Below are positions 15,778 to 23,726 of a stretch of 41,904 nt of DNA, piece after piece (the first letter of the stretch is position 1; every line of letters starts with the position of its first letter). The notes below the pieces were generated by a model, which saw nothing but the letters and a program-made list of their open reading frames with translations, was not told where the DNA came from and ran no database searches. The translations under genes were made by a program, and so were the position numbers. Source of the stretch: Peptoniphilus gorbachii (GTDB taxonomy: Bacteria; Bacillota; Clostridia; Tissierellales; Peptoniphilaceae); NCBI RefSeq assembly GCF_016908115.1, contig NZ_JAFBDH010000010.1:1-41904 (forward strand), in the 5' to 3' direction.

Positions 15778-16656
15778 ATGACATTTAAAATAATATCTGA
15801 TTCTTCATGCGACTTAGATAAAAATACACTAAAAGAACTTGACCTAGAAGTTTTAAAAATAAAAAGTACAGACCAAGATGGAATAGACATAAAAGAAGAG
15901 ATGACCAATAAAGAAATTTACAAGGCCATGAGAGAGGGAAAATTTTTTAAAACTAGTCAAATAACTTATTATGAATACTTAAAAAAATTTGAGGAACTGG
16001 CAGAAAAGGGCATTGATTTTATTTGCATCACACTTTCATCGGGACTAAGTGGGACTTATGCTAATGCCTACATGGCAAAAAAAGAAATAGAAGAAAAGTA
16101 CAATGTAAAGGTAGAAGTTATTGACTCTCTTGCAGCTTCCGTTGGCTTTGGTCAAATAACATATTTCGCAGGTCTTGCAGCAAAAAATGGTGCAAGCTAC
16201 GAAGAAGTTGTTAGCCTAATAAAATTTTTGGTGGAAAAGACTAAACACATCTTTACAGTTTTCGACTTAAAATATCTTTATGAAGGCGGCAGAGTTTCTA
16301 GGACTAAGGCAAAAATTTCTAGCGTCTTAAATATTTTGCCAATTCTTGAAGTTGATGATGAGGGAAAACTTTATGTATCAGAAATTGTTCGTGGCAAAAA
16401 TAAATCCTATAAAAGGATGGTGGAAATTATTTCTGAAAAATCAACATCAGATGGAAGTGACAGAGTATTCCCAGTTTATGCAGATGACAAGGAAATTTTA
16501 GAACCTCTTATTTCAAAATTAGAAAAAGAAAATTATCACAAATTTTTGCCCTTAGAGATTGGTCAAACAATAGCAGCTCATGTTGGTCCAGACATTTGTG
16601 GCTTGGGATATCTAAGTGAAAATATTCCTGAAGAATTTAAAAAATATTTAGATTAA
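15778..16656 (+). CDS. DegV family protein (fatty-acid binding)
   Basis: A 292-aa protein with the DegV marks: N-terminal SDSSCDL, the SSGLSGTY motif, and LYEGGR(V)SR. Family members bind a fatty acid, and several act as FakB subunits that present it to the kinase FakA for phosphorylation. The ATG at 15778 is chosen because a G-rich ribosome site lies just before it; a GTG at 15766 would sit upstream of that site. It follows the selenium block by 13 bases and so is probably co-transcribed with it, although nothing links the functions. Confidence 0.9.
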   Translation: MTFKIISDSSCDLDKNTLKELDLEVLKIKSTDQDGIDIKEEMTNKEIYKAMREGKFFKTSQITYYEYLKKFEELAEKGIDFICITLSSGLSGTYANAYMAKKEIEEKYNVKVEVIDSLAASVGFGQITYFAGLAAKNGASYEEVVSLIKFLVEKTKHIFTVFDLKYLYEGGRVSRTKAKISSVLNILPILEVDDEGKLYVSEIVRGKNKSYKRMVEIISEKSTSDGSDRVFPVYADDKEILEPLISKLEKENYHKFLPLEIGQTIAAHVGPDICGLGYLSENIPEEFKKYLD

Positions 16657-16674
16657 AAAATAATATAAAAAATT

Positions 16675-16703
16675 AAAGGAAGTCAAATTAGACTTCCTTT
16701 TTT
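16675..16703 (+). terminator. Terminator after degV
   Basis: AAAGGAAGTC/GACTTCCTTT with a six-base T run. It reaches the stop codon of the convergent MATE gene. Confidence 0.85.
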
Positions 16704-18025
16704 CATGCTCTTTCAAGTTTTGGTTTTTTTGTCATCTTCTTTAAAGAATAGAAGGCAATTAAAAATACTAAAAATTCAGATATAAAGGCTCCCAAGAATA
16801 AATATCTTGCTCCCAAAATTTTTACGCATAGGTAAATTGATAGAAATAGGGCGACAGATCCTCTCATTATATTAATTACAATAGAATATTTTGGATTTCC
16901 AATGGCAGAGGAAAGTGTTGCTATAAATAAATTGTGTCCAGCCAAGAAAAACATTAAGGCGTAAAGTCTAAGTGGTCTAATGGAAGATGAAATCATAGTT
17001 TTATTTTCCAAAAACATAGAAAATAATTTTTCTGCGCCAAAATAAGATATTGCATACATAATTATGGAAATTATAGAGATAAAGATGAAACTCATTTTTA
17101 TAATTTTTAAACTTTTTTCTCGCTCTTCTGATCCATGATAGTAAGAAAGAAGAGGCAGTGTCCCGTGGCAGACTCCTTGGTAAGTTGAGTTTGCAAAGAC
17201 GGAAAGATAATTTATAACTGCATAGGCAGACAAAAATTCTGGCGAGATATACTTTATTATAAATAAGTTAAAGATAAAGACAAAGCTGGCTGTGTTAAGT
17301 TCAGAAATAAATTCGCCAAAGCCATAGGCAACGGTTGTCTTTAGATAGGACAAAATTTCTTTTGTCTTCATTTTTATTTTCACAAAGCGAAGGTAGCCCT
17401 TGGCAGCTCTAAAGTGAAGGAAAAAAATGACACAAGATAAAAATTGTGCAATGCCCGTAGCAAGAGCAGCACCTCTTACTCCCATGTGAAACTTATCTAT
17501 TAAAATATAATCTAAAATAATATTTGTAAGGCAGGCAGAAACTGCACCTATTATTGCAGTTCTTGGAAAGCCATCAACTTTAACAAGGACTTCAAAGGCA
17601 TAGGAAATTATATAAAAGGGCGAAAAGAATACAATAACAGATAGATATTCATGAGACAGTGGAAATAAAGTTGAATTTGCTCCCAAAAATAAAATTATTT
17701 TATCCATAAAAATTATGGCAAGTGCCGCAAGAAAACCCGCAAAGGCAAGGATAAAAATAAGAATAAAAGTAAAAACTTTATTTGCCTCATCTCGATTTCC
17801 CTTGCCAAGCTCAATTCCAATAATTGTTTGAGAGCCAACGCCAGTTATAATGGCAATGGCAAAGAGAAAATTTACATAGGGAATAACTATTGTCACTGCA
17901 GATAATTCTAATTCACCTGCAAAATTTGCTACAAAAAATCCGTCCACAATTGTGTAAATTGAAAAAACCCACATAGCAATTATTGATGGGATGACAAATT
18001 TGAAAAATTGTTTATTTAAACTCAT
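16703..18025 (-). CDS. MATE family multidrug/sodium exporter
   Basis: A 440-aa integral membrane protein with about twelve hydrophobic helices in two similar halves. The start (IPSIIAMWVFSIYTIVDGFFVANFAG) is typical of bacterial NorM/MepA-like MATE exporters, which expel cationic drugs by Na+ or H+ exchange. AGAGGTG precedes the start. It has its own promoter and stands divergent from the amidotransferase gene. The substrate is unknown. Confidence 0.9.
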   Translation of the reverse strand: MSLNKQFFKFVIPSIIAMWVFSIYTIVDGFFVANFAGELELSAVTIVIPYVNFLFAIAIITGVGSQTIIGIELGKGNRDEANKVFTFILIFILAFAGFLAALAIIFMDKIILFLGANSTLFPLSHEYLSVIVFFSPFYIISYAFEVLVKVDGFPRTAIIGAVSACLTNIILDYILIDKFHMGVRGAALATGIAQFLSCVIFFLHFRAAKGYLRFVKIKMKTKEILSYLKTTVAYGFGEFISELNTASFVFIFNLFIIKYISPEFLSAYAVINYLSVFANSTYQGVCHGTLPLLSYYHGSEEREKSLKIIKMSFIFISIISIIMYAISYFGAEKLFSMFLENKTMISSSIRPLRLYALMFFLAGHNLFIATLSSAIGNPKYSIVINIMRGSVALFLSIYLCVKILGARYLFLGAFISEFLVFLIAFYSLKKMTKKPKLERA

Positions 18026-18045
18026 AAAACACCTCTAATCTAGTA

Positions 18046-18074
18046 ATTATATATTAATTAATTTTTTTAGGCAA
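18046..18074 (-). promoter_or_regulatory. Promoter of the MATE gene
   Basis: Minus strand: TTGCCT (18074-18069), 17 bases, TATAAT (18051-18046). Confidence 0.65.
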
Positions 18075-18098
18075 TAAGCTAGTCAATAACATATTCTA

Positions 18099-18127
18099 TT
18101 ACAATTTTTATAAGTCTTTGTTATAAT
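18099..18127 (+). promoter_or_regulatory. Promoter of the gamma-glutamyl hydrolase gene
   Basis: TTACAA (18099-18104), 17 bases, TATAAT (18122-18127). Transcription would start about 20 bases before the ATG at 18156. Confidence 0.7.
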
Positions 18128-18155
18128 GAGTTTAATAAAAAAAGGGAGAAAGATT

Positions 18156-18890
18156 ATGAAACCAATTATAGGAATTTCTGTTAATTCACTTAGGGATATT
18201 TCTCAAAATGACGTTGGACAAATTGGGGTAGAAGGCCAAGACTGGCAGCTAATAGCAGCAGACTATATTAGGGCAGTTGAAAGAAATGGTGGAATCCCAA
18301 TTTTAATTCCAAACATAAAAACTATGGAAGACATGAGGACAGTTCTAGACAAGATTGACGGACTTCTTTTATCAGGCGGTCACGACGTAAACCCAAGGAC
18401 TTACAACGAGAGAAACTCTGGCAAGGCTGGTAAGTTCGACAACTTAAGAGACCACGAAGAAATCTTTATGACAGAATACGCCCTTGAAAAGGACATCCCC
18501 TTCTGGGGGATATGTAGGGGACTTCAAATCTTAAACGTGACACTTGGAGGATCTATCCACCAAGATTTGCCATCAGCAGGTTTCCCAGCTCACTCTATGA
18601 GTAACTCTTTTAGAAACGAACCATCACACGAGCTAAAGGTCCTAGAAGACACTCCACTTTTTGATATCTTTAAAAGAGAAGAAATCTGGACAAACTCCTA
18701 CCACCACCAAGGAATAAATGAATTGGGGAAGGGATTAAAGAAAGCTGCTCTATCAGAAGAAGGCCTAGTAGAAGCAGTTTACTTAGATGACAAAAAATTT
18801 GCCCTTGCAGTTCAATGGCATCCAGAAATGATGTACGACGACAAGGAAATGAATATGATTTTTGAAAAATTTATTGACGCTTGCAAGTAA
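18156..18890 (+). CDS. Gamma-glutamyl-gamma-aminobutyrate hydrolase-like (peptidase C26)
   Basis: A 244-aa class I glutamine amidotransferase fold hydrolase. The nucleophile is Cys120 in FWGICRGLQ; the His-Glu pair is in QWHPEM. LLLSGGHDVNP and the lack of a synthetase domain point to the PuuD/C26 group, which cuts gamma-glutamyl bonds. The start is ATG 18156, with AGGGAG upstream; an in-frame ATG at 18126 overlaps the -10 box. The island with IS scars begins about 30 bases after its stop. Whether it acts on gamma-glutamyl-GABA or another substrate is not clear. Confidence 0.88.
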   Translation: MKPIIGISVNSLRDISQNDVGQIGVEGQDWQLIAADYIRAVERNGGIPILIPNIKTMEDMRTVLDKIDGLLLSGGHDVNPRTYNERNSGKAGKFDNLRDHEEIFMTEYALEKDIPFWGICRGLQILNVTLGGSIHQDLPSAGFPAHSMSNSFRNEPSHELKVLEDTPLFDIFKREEIWTNSYHHQGINELGKGLKKAALSEEGLVEAVYLDDKKFALAVQWHPEMMYDDKEMNMIFEKFIDACK

Positions 18891-18933
18891 GTTTATAAAT
18901 TTTTGAGAAAATTAAGGGGTTGTTGCAAAAGAC

Positions 18934-18980
18934 CCCTATATAGAAAAAAGACGAGGAAACATAAAAATCCTCGTCTTTTT
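18934..18980 (+). repeat. 47-bp direct repeat, copy 1 (contains a terminator hairpin)
   Basis: Begins CCCTATATAG and contains AAAGACGAGGA/TCCTCGTCTTT with a T run. All 47 bases are identical to copy 2 at 23261. The bases before it (GGGTTGTTGCAAAAGACC, 18917-18934) are similar but not identical to those before copy 2 and look like an IS terminus. As a hairpin it would end transcription of the gene at 18156. Confidence 0.85.
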
Positions 18981-18993
18981 GTAATTAGAATAT

Positions 18994-19104
18994 CCCTGGT
19001 TAGACCAGGGGTTCAATTTAGCTTTAGCGATGAAAAACTAATAAAAAAAGACCTCCATGTTGAAATAAATTGTGGTTTACCAGAACACAAAAATAACAGG
19101 AGGT
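18994..19104. other. Structured, gene-free IS-derived DNA
   Basis: A perfect hairpin CCCTGGT/ACCAGGG (18994-19010) is followed by a long inverted repeat: GACCTCC (19050-19056) against GGAGGT (19099-19104), with inner pairs TGTT/AACA and TTGTG/CACAA. The right part adjoins a transposase fragment, so these are probably IS ends. A frame of 82 codons across here shows no protein-like pattern and is not called. Confidence 0.45.
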
Positions 19105-19107
19105 TTT

Positions 19108-19167
19108 TTATTTGTTTAACACCTCTATATTATTTCTTTCGTTTAGTGTAAGATTTTTATAGCTCAT
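19108..19167 (-). pseudogene. 5' fragment of an IS30-family transposase
   Basis: Minus strand: GGAGG, then ATG at 19167 and 19 codons (MSYKNLTLNERNNIEVLNK) before a stop. The start matches the N terminus of IS30-family transposases (M-YK-LT--ER--IE-L), and then the reading breaks off where the helix-turn-helix should follow. It is the left stub of a deleted element. Confidence 0.6.
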
Positions 19168-19278
19168 ATTAACCTCCGTGTGTGTTTTTGTAGTTATTAA
19201 CATTTTACACGAAGTTAGTATGAGTTTTTATTTTTTATTTGTATCACATTTAATTTTACAACTTATCAAATGAAAAGA

Positions 19279-19321
19279 GAGACTCGAATTAACGAGTCTC
19301 ACCAATATTTGACATAGAGCC
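19279..19321. mobile_element. ISL3-family-like terminal inverted repeat with subterminal hairpin
   Basis: GAGACTCG/CGAGTCTC (19279-19300) is followed by AATATTTGACATAGAGCC (19304-19321). The reverse complement, GGCTCTATGTCAAATATT, closely resembles ISL3-family ends (GGCTCTTTGTCAAA...). No matching second end or transposase is present, so this is a solo end. Confidence 0.55.
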
Positions 19322-19417
19322 TTTTTATAAAAGTGATGGGATAATAAATTTTACTTTACATTAAATATATATAAAATTTACTTTTGAATGCAATAATTTT
19401 GCAGAAGGAGTGAAAGG

Positions 19418-20557
19418 ATGAGTAAAAAAATAAAATATATTTGTAATGGGACGTTAGTTTTAATTTTAATTTTAATTTTTATTTTTTGGAAAGATGTAGA
19501 CTTTGGAGATACAGTTATAGTTCAAAACGCAGTTTCTTATGAGAAGGGTAAGGTTATAAAAGTTTTAGATGAAGATACAGTTGAGAGTTATCCAAATTTA
19601 AAGACTGGATCCCAAAAAGTTTTGGTTGAAATGAAAAATAAAAGGTTTGATAAACCAATAACTATAGAAAATAATTTATTTTCGGAACATTCTGTGTACT
19701 TAAAGGAAGGTTCTAAGGTAATAGTTTATGTGGACGAACCAAAGGGGATTGAGCCATATTATACAATTTATAATTACGACAGATCTGTCCCAATAGCTAT
19801 TATGTTAATTTTATTTTTAATAATGTTATATGCAATTGGAAAGTCAAAGGGGATAAAATCTGCGGCATCACTTTTTATAAGTTTATATTTAATGTTTTGT
19901 TTTATGATCCCTCTAATATATTTGGGACATTCGCCAGTATTGGTTACAATATTAACCTGTGTCTTGGGAAGTATTTATTCGGTTGTAATACTCCAAGGTT
20001 ACACATTAATTGGACTTGTAAACTTAATAAGTGTGTCAGTTGGATTTATATCTGCTGCAATATGTTTTTATATTTCATCTTATTTCACACATTTAAGTGG
20101 ATATAATTTAGCTGATGTAGAAGGACTCTTACTTATAAATTCAAAAACAGGTTTACAAATATATCCTCTTATGTTTGCAGGTGTTGCCATAGCAGCCTAT
20201 GGAGCTTGTAAGGACGTTTCCGTTTCAATATCTTCTGCACTTCATGAGATATATGTAAAAAATCCTAAAATAACAAAAATAGAACTTTTTAAATCTGGGA
20301 TGGTAATAGGAAAGGATATTATAGGTACTATGGTTGATACTTTGATATTTGCATTTTTGGGAAGCTCCATAGCTACAGTTTTAGTTTTAATATCCTATGG
20401 AGTTGATTTTAATCAATTAGTTAGTTCGGATTTTTTTGCTGTTGAACTTGTCAATTCGCTCATAGGTACAGCGGTAGTAATTATAATGGTTCCAGTTAGT
20501 GCTTATATATCAGGAGTAATCTATAAAAAAGAAAAAATCAAATTAAAAAGAAGATGA
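19418..20557 (+). CDS. YibE/F-like membrane protein
   Basis: A 379-aa membrane protein: one N-terminal helix, an outside domain (about 30-120, with KVLVEMKNKRF-type beta strands), then about seven helices. The layout and motifs (GKSKGIKSAASLF, FAGVAIAAYGACKDVSVSISSALHEI, DIIGTMVDTLIFAFLG) fit the YibE/F family, whose role is unknown. A ribosome site AAGGAG precedes ATG 19418. It is the first gene of the IS-scarred island and stands 92 bases before the SLH phosphatase. Weak TTTACA-like boxes on an 11-bp period (19355, 19366, 19377) lie upstream. Confidence 0.85.
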   Translation: MSKKIKYICNGTLVLILILIFIFWKDVDFGDTVIVQNAVSYEKGKVIKVLDEDTVESYPNLKTGSQKVLVEMKNKRFDKPITIENNLFSEHSVYLKEGSKVIVYVDEPKGIEPYYTIYNYDRSVPIAIMLILFLIMLYAIGKSKGIKSAASLFISLYLMFCFMIPLIYLGHSPVLVTILTCVLGSIYSVVILQGYTLIGLVNLISVSVGFISAAICFYISSYFTHLSGYNLADVEGLLLINSKTGLQIYPLMFAGVAIAAYGACKDVSVSISSALHEIYVKNPKITKIELFKSGMVIGKDIIGTMVDTLIFAFLGSSIATVLVLISYGVDFNQLVSSDFFAVELVNSLIGTAVVIIMVPVSAYISGVIYKKEKIKLKRR

Positions 20558-20558
20558 A

Positions 20559-20608
20559 TTTACAAAATCTTTAAGAATACATTACAGATTATATTTTTTG
20601 ACTTTACA
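20559..20608 (+). promoter_or_regulatory. PhoP-box-like array upstream of the SLH phosphatase
   Basis: TTTACA (20559), TTTAAG (20570), ATTACA (20581), TATTTT (20592) and TTTACA (20603) lie exactly 11 bp apart. PhoP in Bacillus binds TTAACA-like hexamers repeated every 11 bp upstream of or over the -35 region. TTGACT (20598-20603), 17 bases, AATAAT (20621-20626) is a candidate core promoter at the array's end. Confidence 0.5.
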
Positions 20609-20649
20609 ATACTGTGAAATAATAATTCTAACTGAAGAGGAGGTATATA

Positions 20650-23091
20650 ATGAAAAGGAGATTCAGTTTATTTTTAGCTATACTAATGTTAGTTTCAGTA
20701 TTTTCACCATTAGGATTGGGATTTGAAGGTAATGAAATTAGATTTAGTACAAATGTAGTAGAAGCGGCAGAAGATGATGCTCAATTAAATGAAGCAACAC
20801 CTAAAGAAGAAGTTAATAATGCATCAGATGAAGTGACACCAGATGTAGACAAAGGAACACCTTCTACAGATGTAAAACCAGAAGTAGATCTAAAAGATCA
20901 AAATATTATTTTAACAAATGATATATTGACTATAGGAAAAGATGGCACAGAAAGAAACTTCACATGGTATGCAAATACAAAAGAAAAAGGAAAGTTTGAG
21001 TTTGCAAAACTAAATGCAGAAAAAGATTTTAAAGGTGCAAAAGTTCTTGATGCAGCAGTTATCGAAAAAACAAATCTTTCAGGATATTCAAGTAATCAAG
21101 TAACTTTAGAAGGATTAAAACCAGACACTGAATATATGTATAGATTCTCTAATGGAGATGCAGTTTCTGAAGTTAAAACTTTTAAAACTGGTGGAACAGG
21201 AGATTTTAGTTTCTTCGCAGCAGGAGACCCTCAAATAGGGGCTGGTTTTGAAGACGAAGATGAACAAGGTTGGGACAAAACACTAAATCTTTTATCAGAA
21301 TTAGATTCTAGTGCATCATTCTTACTCTCACTTGGAGATCAAGTAAATATTCCAGACAATGAAAGACAATATGATGCTTACATTAATAGAGATGGATTCA
21401 ATGGATTAACTCTTGCACCAATAATAGGAAACCATGATTCAGGAAATCATGCTTACACAGAACATTTTAAAGTTCCAAACGTGCAATATGAAGGGACAAC
21501 AAAGGCGGGAAGCAATTATTATTATGTATATAACAATACACTTTTTATTTGCTTAAATACAAACAAAGCTGATTTTGCTGAACACAAGGCTACAATTGAA
21601 AAAGCAATTGCAGATAATCCAAATGTAAAATGGAGAGTAGTGACATTCCACCAACCACCATATACAGTGGCAACACATGCTTTAGATAAAAATGTTTTAA
21701 ACATTAGAGCAAATTTAGTTCCAATTTTAAAAGAAAATAAAATTGACCTTGTACTAAATGGACACGACCACGTTTATACAAGAACGCATGTAATGGATGG
21801 AACAAAACCAATAATTGAATGGAAAAATGGAGAAGAAGGAAAAGCACCGAGTGAATATGTAAATCCAAAGGGAATTATATATGTTACAACAAACTCTGCA
21901 TCAGGTTCTAAATTTTATGACATAATGCAAGATAAAAAGTTTGAATATTCAGCAGTAAAGAACCAAGAAAAAGTTCCAAATATTTCAAATGTAAAAGTTA
22001 CAGATAATTCAATTGAAGTTACAACTTATAGAACTAGCGACAAATCTGTTGTAGATAGGTTTAAAATTGTAAAAGAAGATCCAACACCAGTAAAGCCATC
22101 AGAAGTTAGAGTTACTTTTAAAGTTGATGAAAATAAAGGAAAATTCTTACCAAATGAAGATGGTGTAATTCTAAATACAAGAGTTCTTCCAATGAATTTT
22201 GATGCAACAAAATTAGAGAAAATGGCACCAGAAGTAGAAGGACTTGAAGGATATAAATTTAAAGGTTGGGACAAAGAGTTTGTAGGCGAATTAGACCAAG
22301 ATTTAACAATAAATGCTATATTTGAAAAAGTAGAAAAAACAGAACCAGAAGAAGATAATTCAGTTGAACCAACTAAACCAACTCCTACTCAACCAGAAAA
22401 AGATGACACAAGAGAAGAACCAATAAGACTCTTCCCTAGACATCATGATCGAACAGAAACTCATCCTGTTTATGTATCAAAATCAAGTATATTCACAAAA
22501 GAAGATGCATTAAAAAAGGGAAAGGAAATTGCAAATAAAAATTTAGCAAAAAATTCTGGAAAAGCTACTGATATTGATGGACATTGGGCTAAAGATTCAA
22601 TAAATTACGCACTTGAAAATAATTTAATTGACTTAATAGGAAATGAATTTAAACCAAATAAAAATGCTACAAGAGATACTGTAGTAAAGGCATTGGGAAG
22701 ATTCAAAAAAATTGATGTGGAAAAATATAAAGGCAAGTCTTTGAAAGATGTTGATGCAAATTCAGAAGAATCTGCTTATGTAAATTGGGCAATCAAAAAT
22801 GGTATTATAGCAGGCTATGAAGATAATACTTTTGGAGGAGATAGAGAGATAACTCGTGAAGAAATTGCGAGAATACTAAATTTATTTGCTGAAAAATTTG
22901 ATATAAAAGTAAAGAATCTAGAAGCTCCTAAATTTAAGGATCAAAATAAGGTTTCTGATTGGGCATCAAAAGATGTAAAAGAAGCAACAGAAAAGGGTCT
23001 ATTAGTTGGACGTGATGATGGAACTTTTGGACCTAAAGATAATTTAACTAGGGCAGAAGTCGCTCAAATGATTGTAAACATGATTAAATAA
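20650..23091 (+). CDS. S-layer-anchored metallophosphatase with SLH domains
   Basis: An 813-aa secreted protein. After a signal peptide (about 1-39, ending VEAA) comes an acidic Pro/Thr linker, then a purple-acid-phosphatase-like N-terminal beta domain (about 85-180). A metallophosphoesterase domain follows with the metal ligands in order: D193 (GDPQIG), GD229-230, GNHD260-263, His334 and GHDH371-374. Next is an InlB B-type repeat (about 497-570), a charged linker, and three SLH repeats (about 640-813) that bind pyruvylated wall polymer. It should release phosphate outside the cell while fixed to the wall. AGGAGG precedes the start. It lies in the island with YibE/F, downstream of 11-bp-phased Pho-like boxes. 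Confidence 0.9.
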   Translation: MKRRFSLFLAILMLVSVFSPLGLGFEGNEIRFSTNVVEAAEDDAQLNEATPKEEVNNASDEVTPDVDKGTPSTDVKPEVDLKDQNIILTNDILTIGKDGTERNFTWYANTKEKGKFEFAKLNAEKDFKGAKVLDAAVIEKTNLSGYSSNQVTLEGLKPDTEYMYRFSNGDAVSEVKTFKTGGTGDFSFFAAGDPQIGAGFEDEDEQGWDKTLNLLSELDSSASFLLSLGDQVNIPDNERQYDAYINRDGFNGLTLAPIIGNHDSGNHAYTEHFKVPNVQYEGTTKAGSNYYYVYNNTLFICLNTNKADFAEHKATIEKAIADNPNVKWRVVTFHQPPYTVATHALDKNVLNIRANLVPILKENKIDLVLNGHDHVYTRTHVMDGTKPIIEWKNGEEGKAPSEYVNPKGIIYVTTNSASGSKFYDIMQDKKFEYSAVKNQEKVPNISNVKVTDNSIEVTTYRTSDKSVVDRFKIVKEDPTPVKPSEVRVTFKVDENKGKFLPNEDGVILNTRVLPMNFDATKLEKMAPEVEGLEGYKFKGWDKEFVGELDQDLTINAIFEKVEKTEPEEDNSVEPTKPTPTQPEKDDTREEPIRLFPRHHDRTETHPVYVSKSSIFTKEDALKKGKEIANKNLAKNSGKATDIDGHWAKDSINYALENNLIDLIGNEFKPNKNATRDTVVKALGRFKKIDVEKYKGKSLKDVDANSEESAYVNWAIKNGIIAGYEDNTFGGDREITREEIARILNLFAEKFDIKVKNLEAPKFKDQNKVSDWASKDVKEATEKGLLVGRDDGTFGPKDNLTRAEVAQMIVNMIK

Positions 23092-23107
23092 AATCACAAG
23101 TTAAAGT

Positions 23108-23140
23108 AAATCTCAGTGTAAGAGCTGAGGTTTATTTTTA
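23108..23140 (+). terminator. Terminator after the SLH phosphatase gene
   Basis: AAATCTCAG/CTGAGGTTT (one G-U pair), then ATTTTTA. Confidence 0.7.
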
Positions 23141-23260
23141 TCCAATTCTTTATTAAAAAACAATAAAAATTCATTGAAAATCATTAAATGAAGTTTTATT
23201 TTTAAAATGGGATACGTGATTTTAATAAAAGGTGTTGTTGAAAAAGACCCCTATAAAGAT

Positions 23261-23307
23261 CCCTATATAGAAAAAAGACGAGGAAACATAAAAATCCTCG
23301 TCTTTTT
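23261..23307 (+). repeat. 47-bp direct repeat, copy 2
   Basis: Identical over 47 bases to 18934-18980 and in the same direction. The flank before it, GGTGTTGTTGAAAAAGACCCC (split as 23231-23251), resembles that of copy 1, but it has a short extra segment (ATAAAGAT) in which CCCTATA-like bases are repeated. With copy 1 it brackets YibE/F, the SLH phosphatase and IS remnants. Confidence 0.85.
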
Positions 23308-23403
23308 TTGATACAATGTATTTATGAAAACCGTTAAAAATACATCATCATTAATTAACTAACTATACACTAGTTAATGATACAATTCAACTAAGATTAA
23401 ACT

Positions 23404-23646
23404 TTAATACAGAAATATATATCCAATCTGAGCGTCTATTGTTCCCTGGCTATCATTTGCAAAATATTTTGGATAATATCCTCCATTTTGATAAACTGTA
23501 AACACAGATAGTCCTACGTTCTGAATATTATTAATTTTTTCTAATGTCAAAGCCTTTGATTTTGATTCCCCAACATTTCCTTTTTCTTGTAGATTCTTAG
23601 GAGTAGGAAAGGTCCTTCCGATGACCTCTGTGTGCCCGAATGGGTA
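23404..23646 (-). pseudogene. Fragment of a DUF1906 (Rv2525c-like, glycoside-hydrolase-like) gene
   Basis: An open minus-strand frame of 80 codons with no start codon reads FGHTEVIGRTFPTP, then SKALTLEKINNIQNVGLSV, then YYPKYFANDSQGTIDAQI, and stops soon after. The order of strand, helix, YQNGG-type loop and QG-xx-DA helix matches the first half of DUF1906 domains (usually IGRYLT ... LT-EI--I--AGL ... YF---QG--DA), which are thought to bind or cut wall glycans. The rest of the domain and the upstream part are missing. It is broken at both ends, next to the 47-bp repeat. Confidence 0.6.
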
Positions 23647-23726
23647 TTACTCCCCCTCCTAATAATAAAAATACATATTATTGAATAAAAAAATCCTAGA
23701 TTTTTATTAATTTTTTTAAATTATTT

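Noticed and set aside
18903-19151. 82-codon plus-strand frame after the hydrolase gene
   Set aside because: It crosses the 47-bp repeat hairpin and IS remnants, has no ribosome site and no protein-like pattern.
19418-23091. YibE/F plus SLH phosphatase as a new defence or secretion system
   Set aside because: The phosphatase has clear metal motifs and wall anchors, and YibE/F is a widespread unknown; nothing shows a joint new mechanism beyond possible shared phosphate control.
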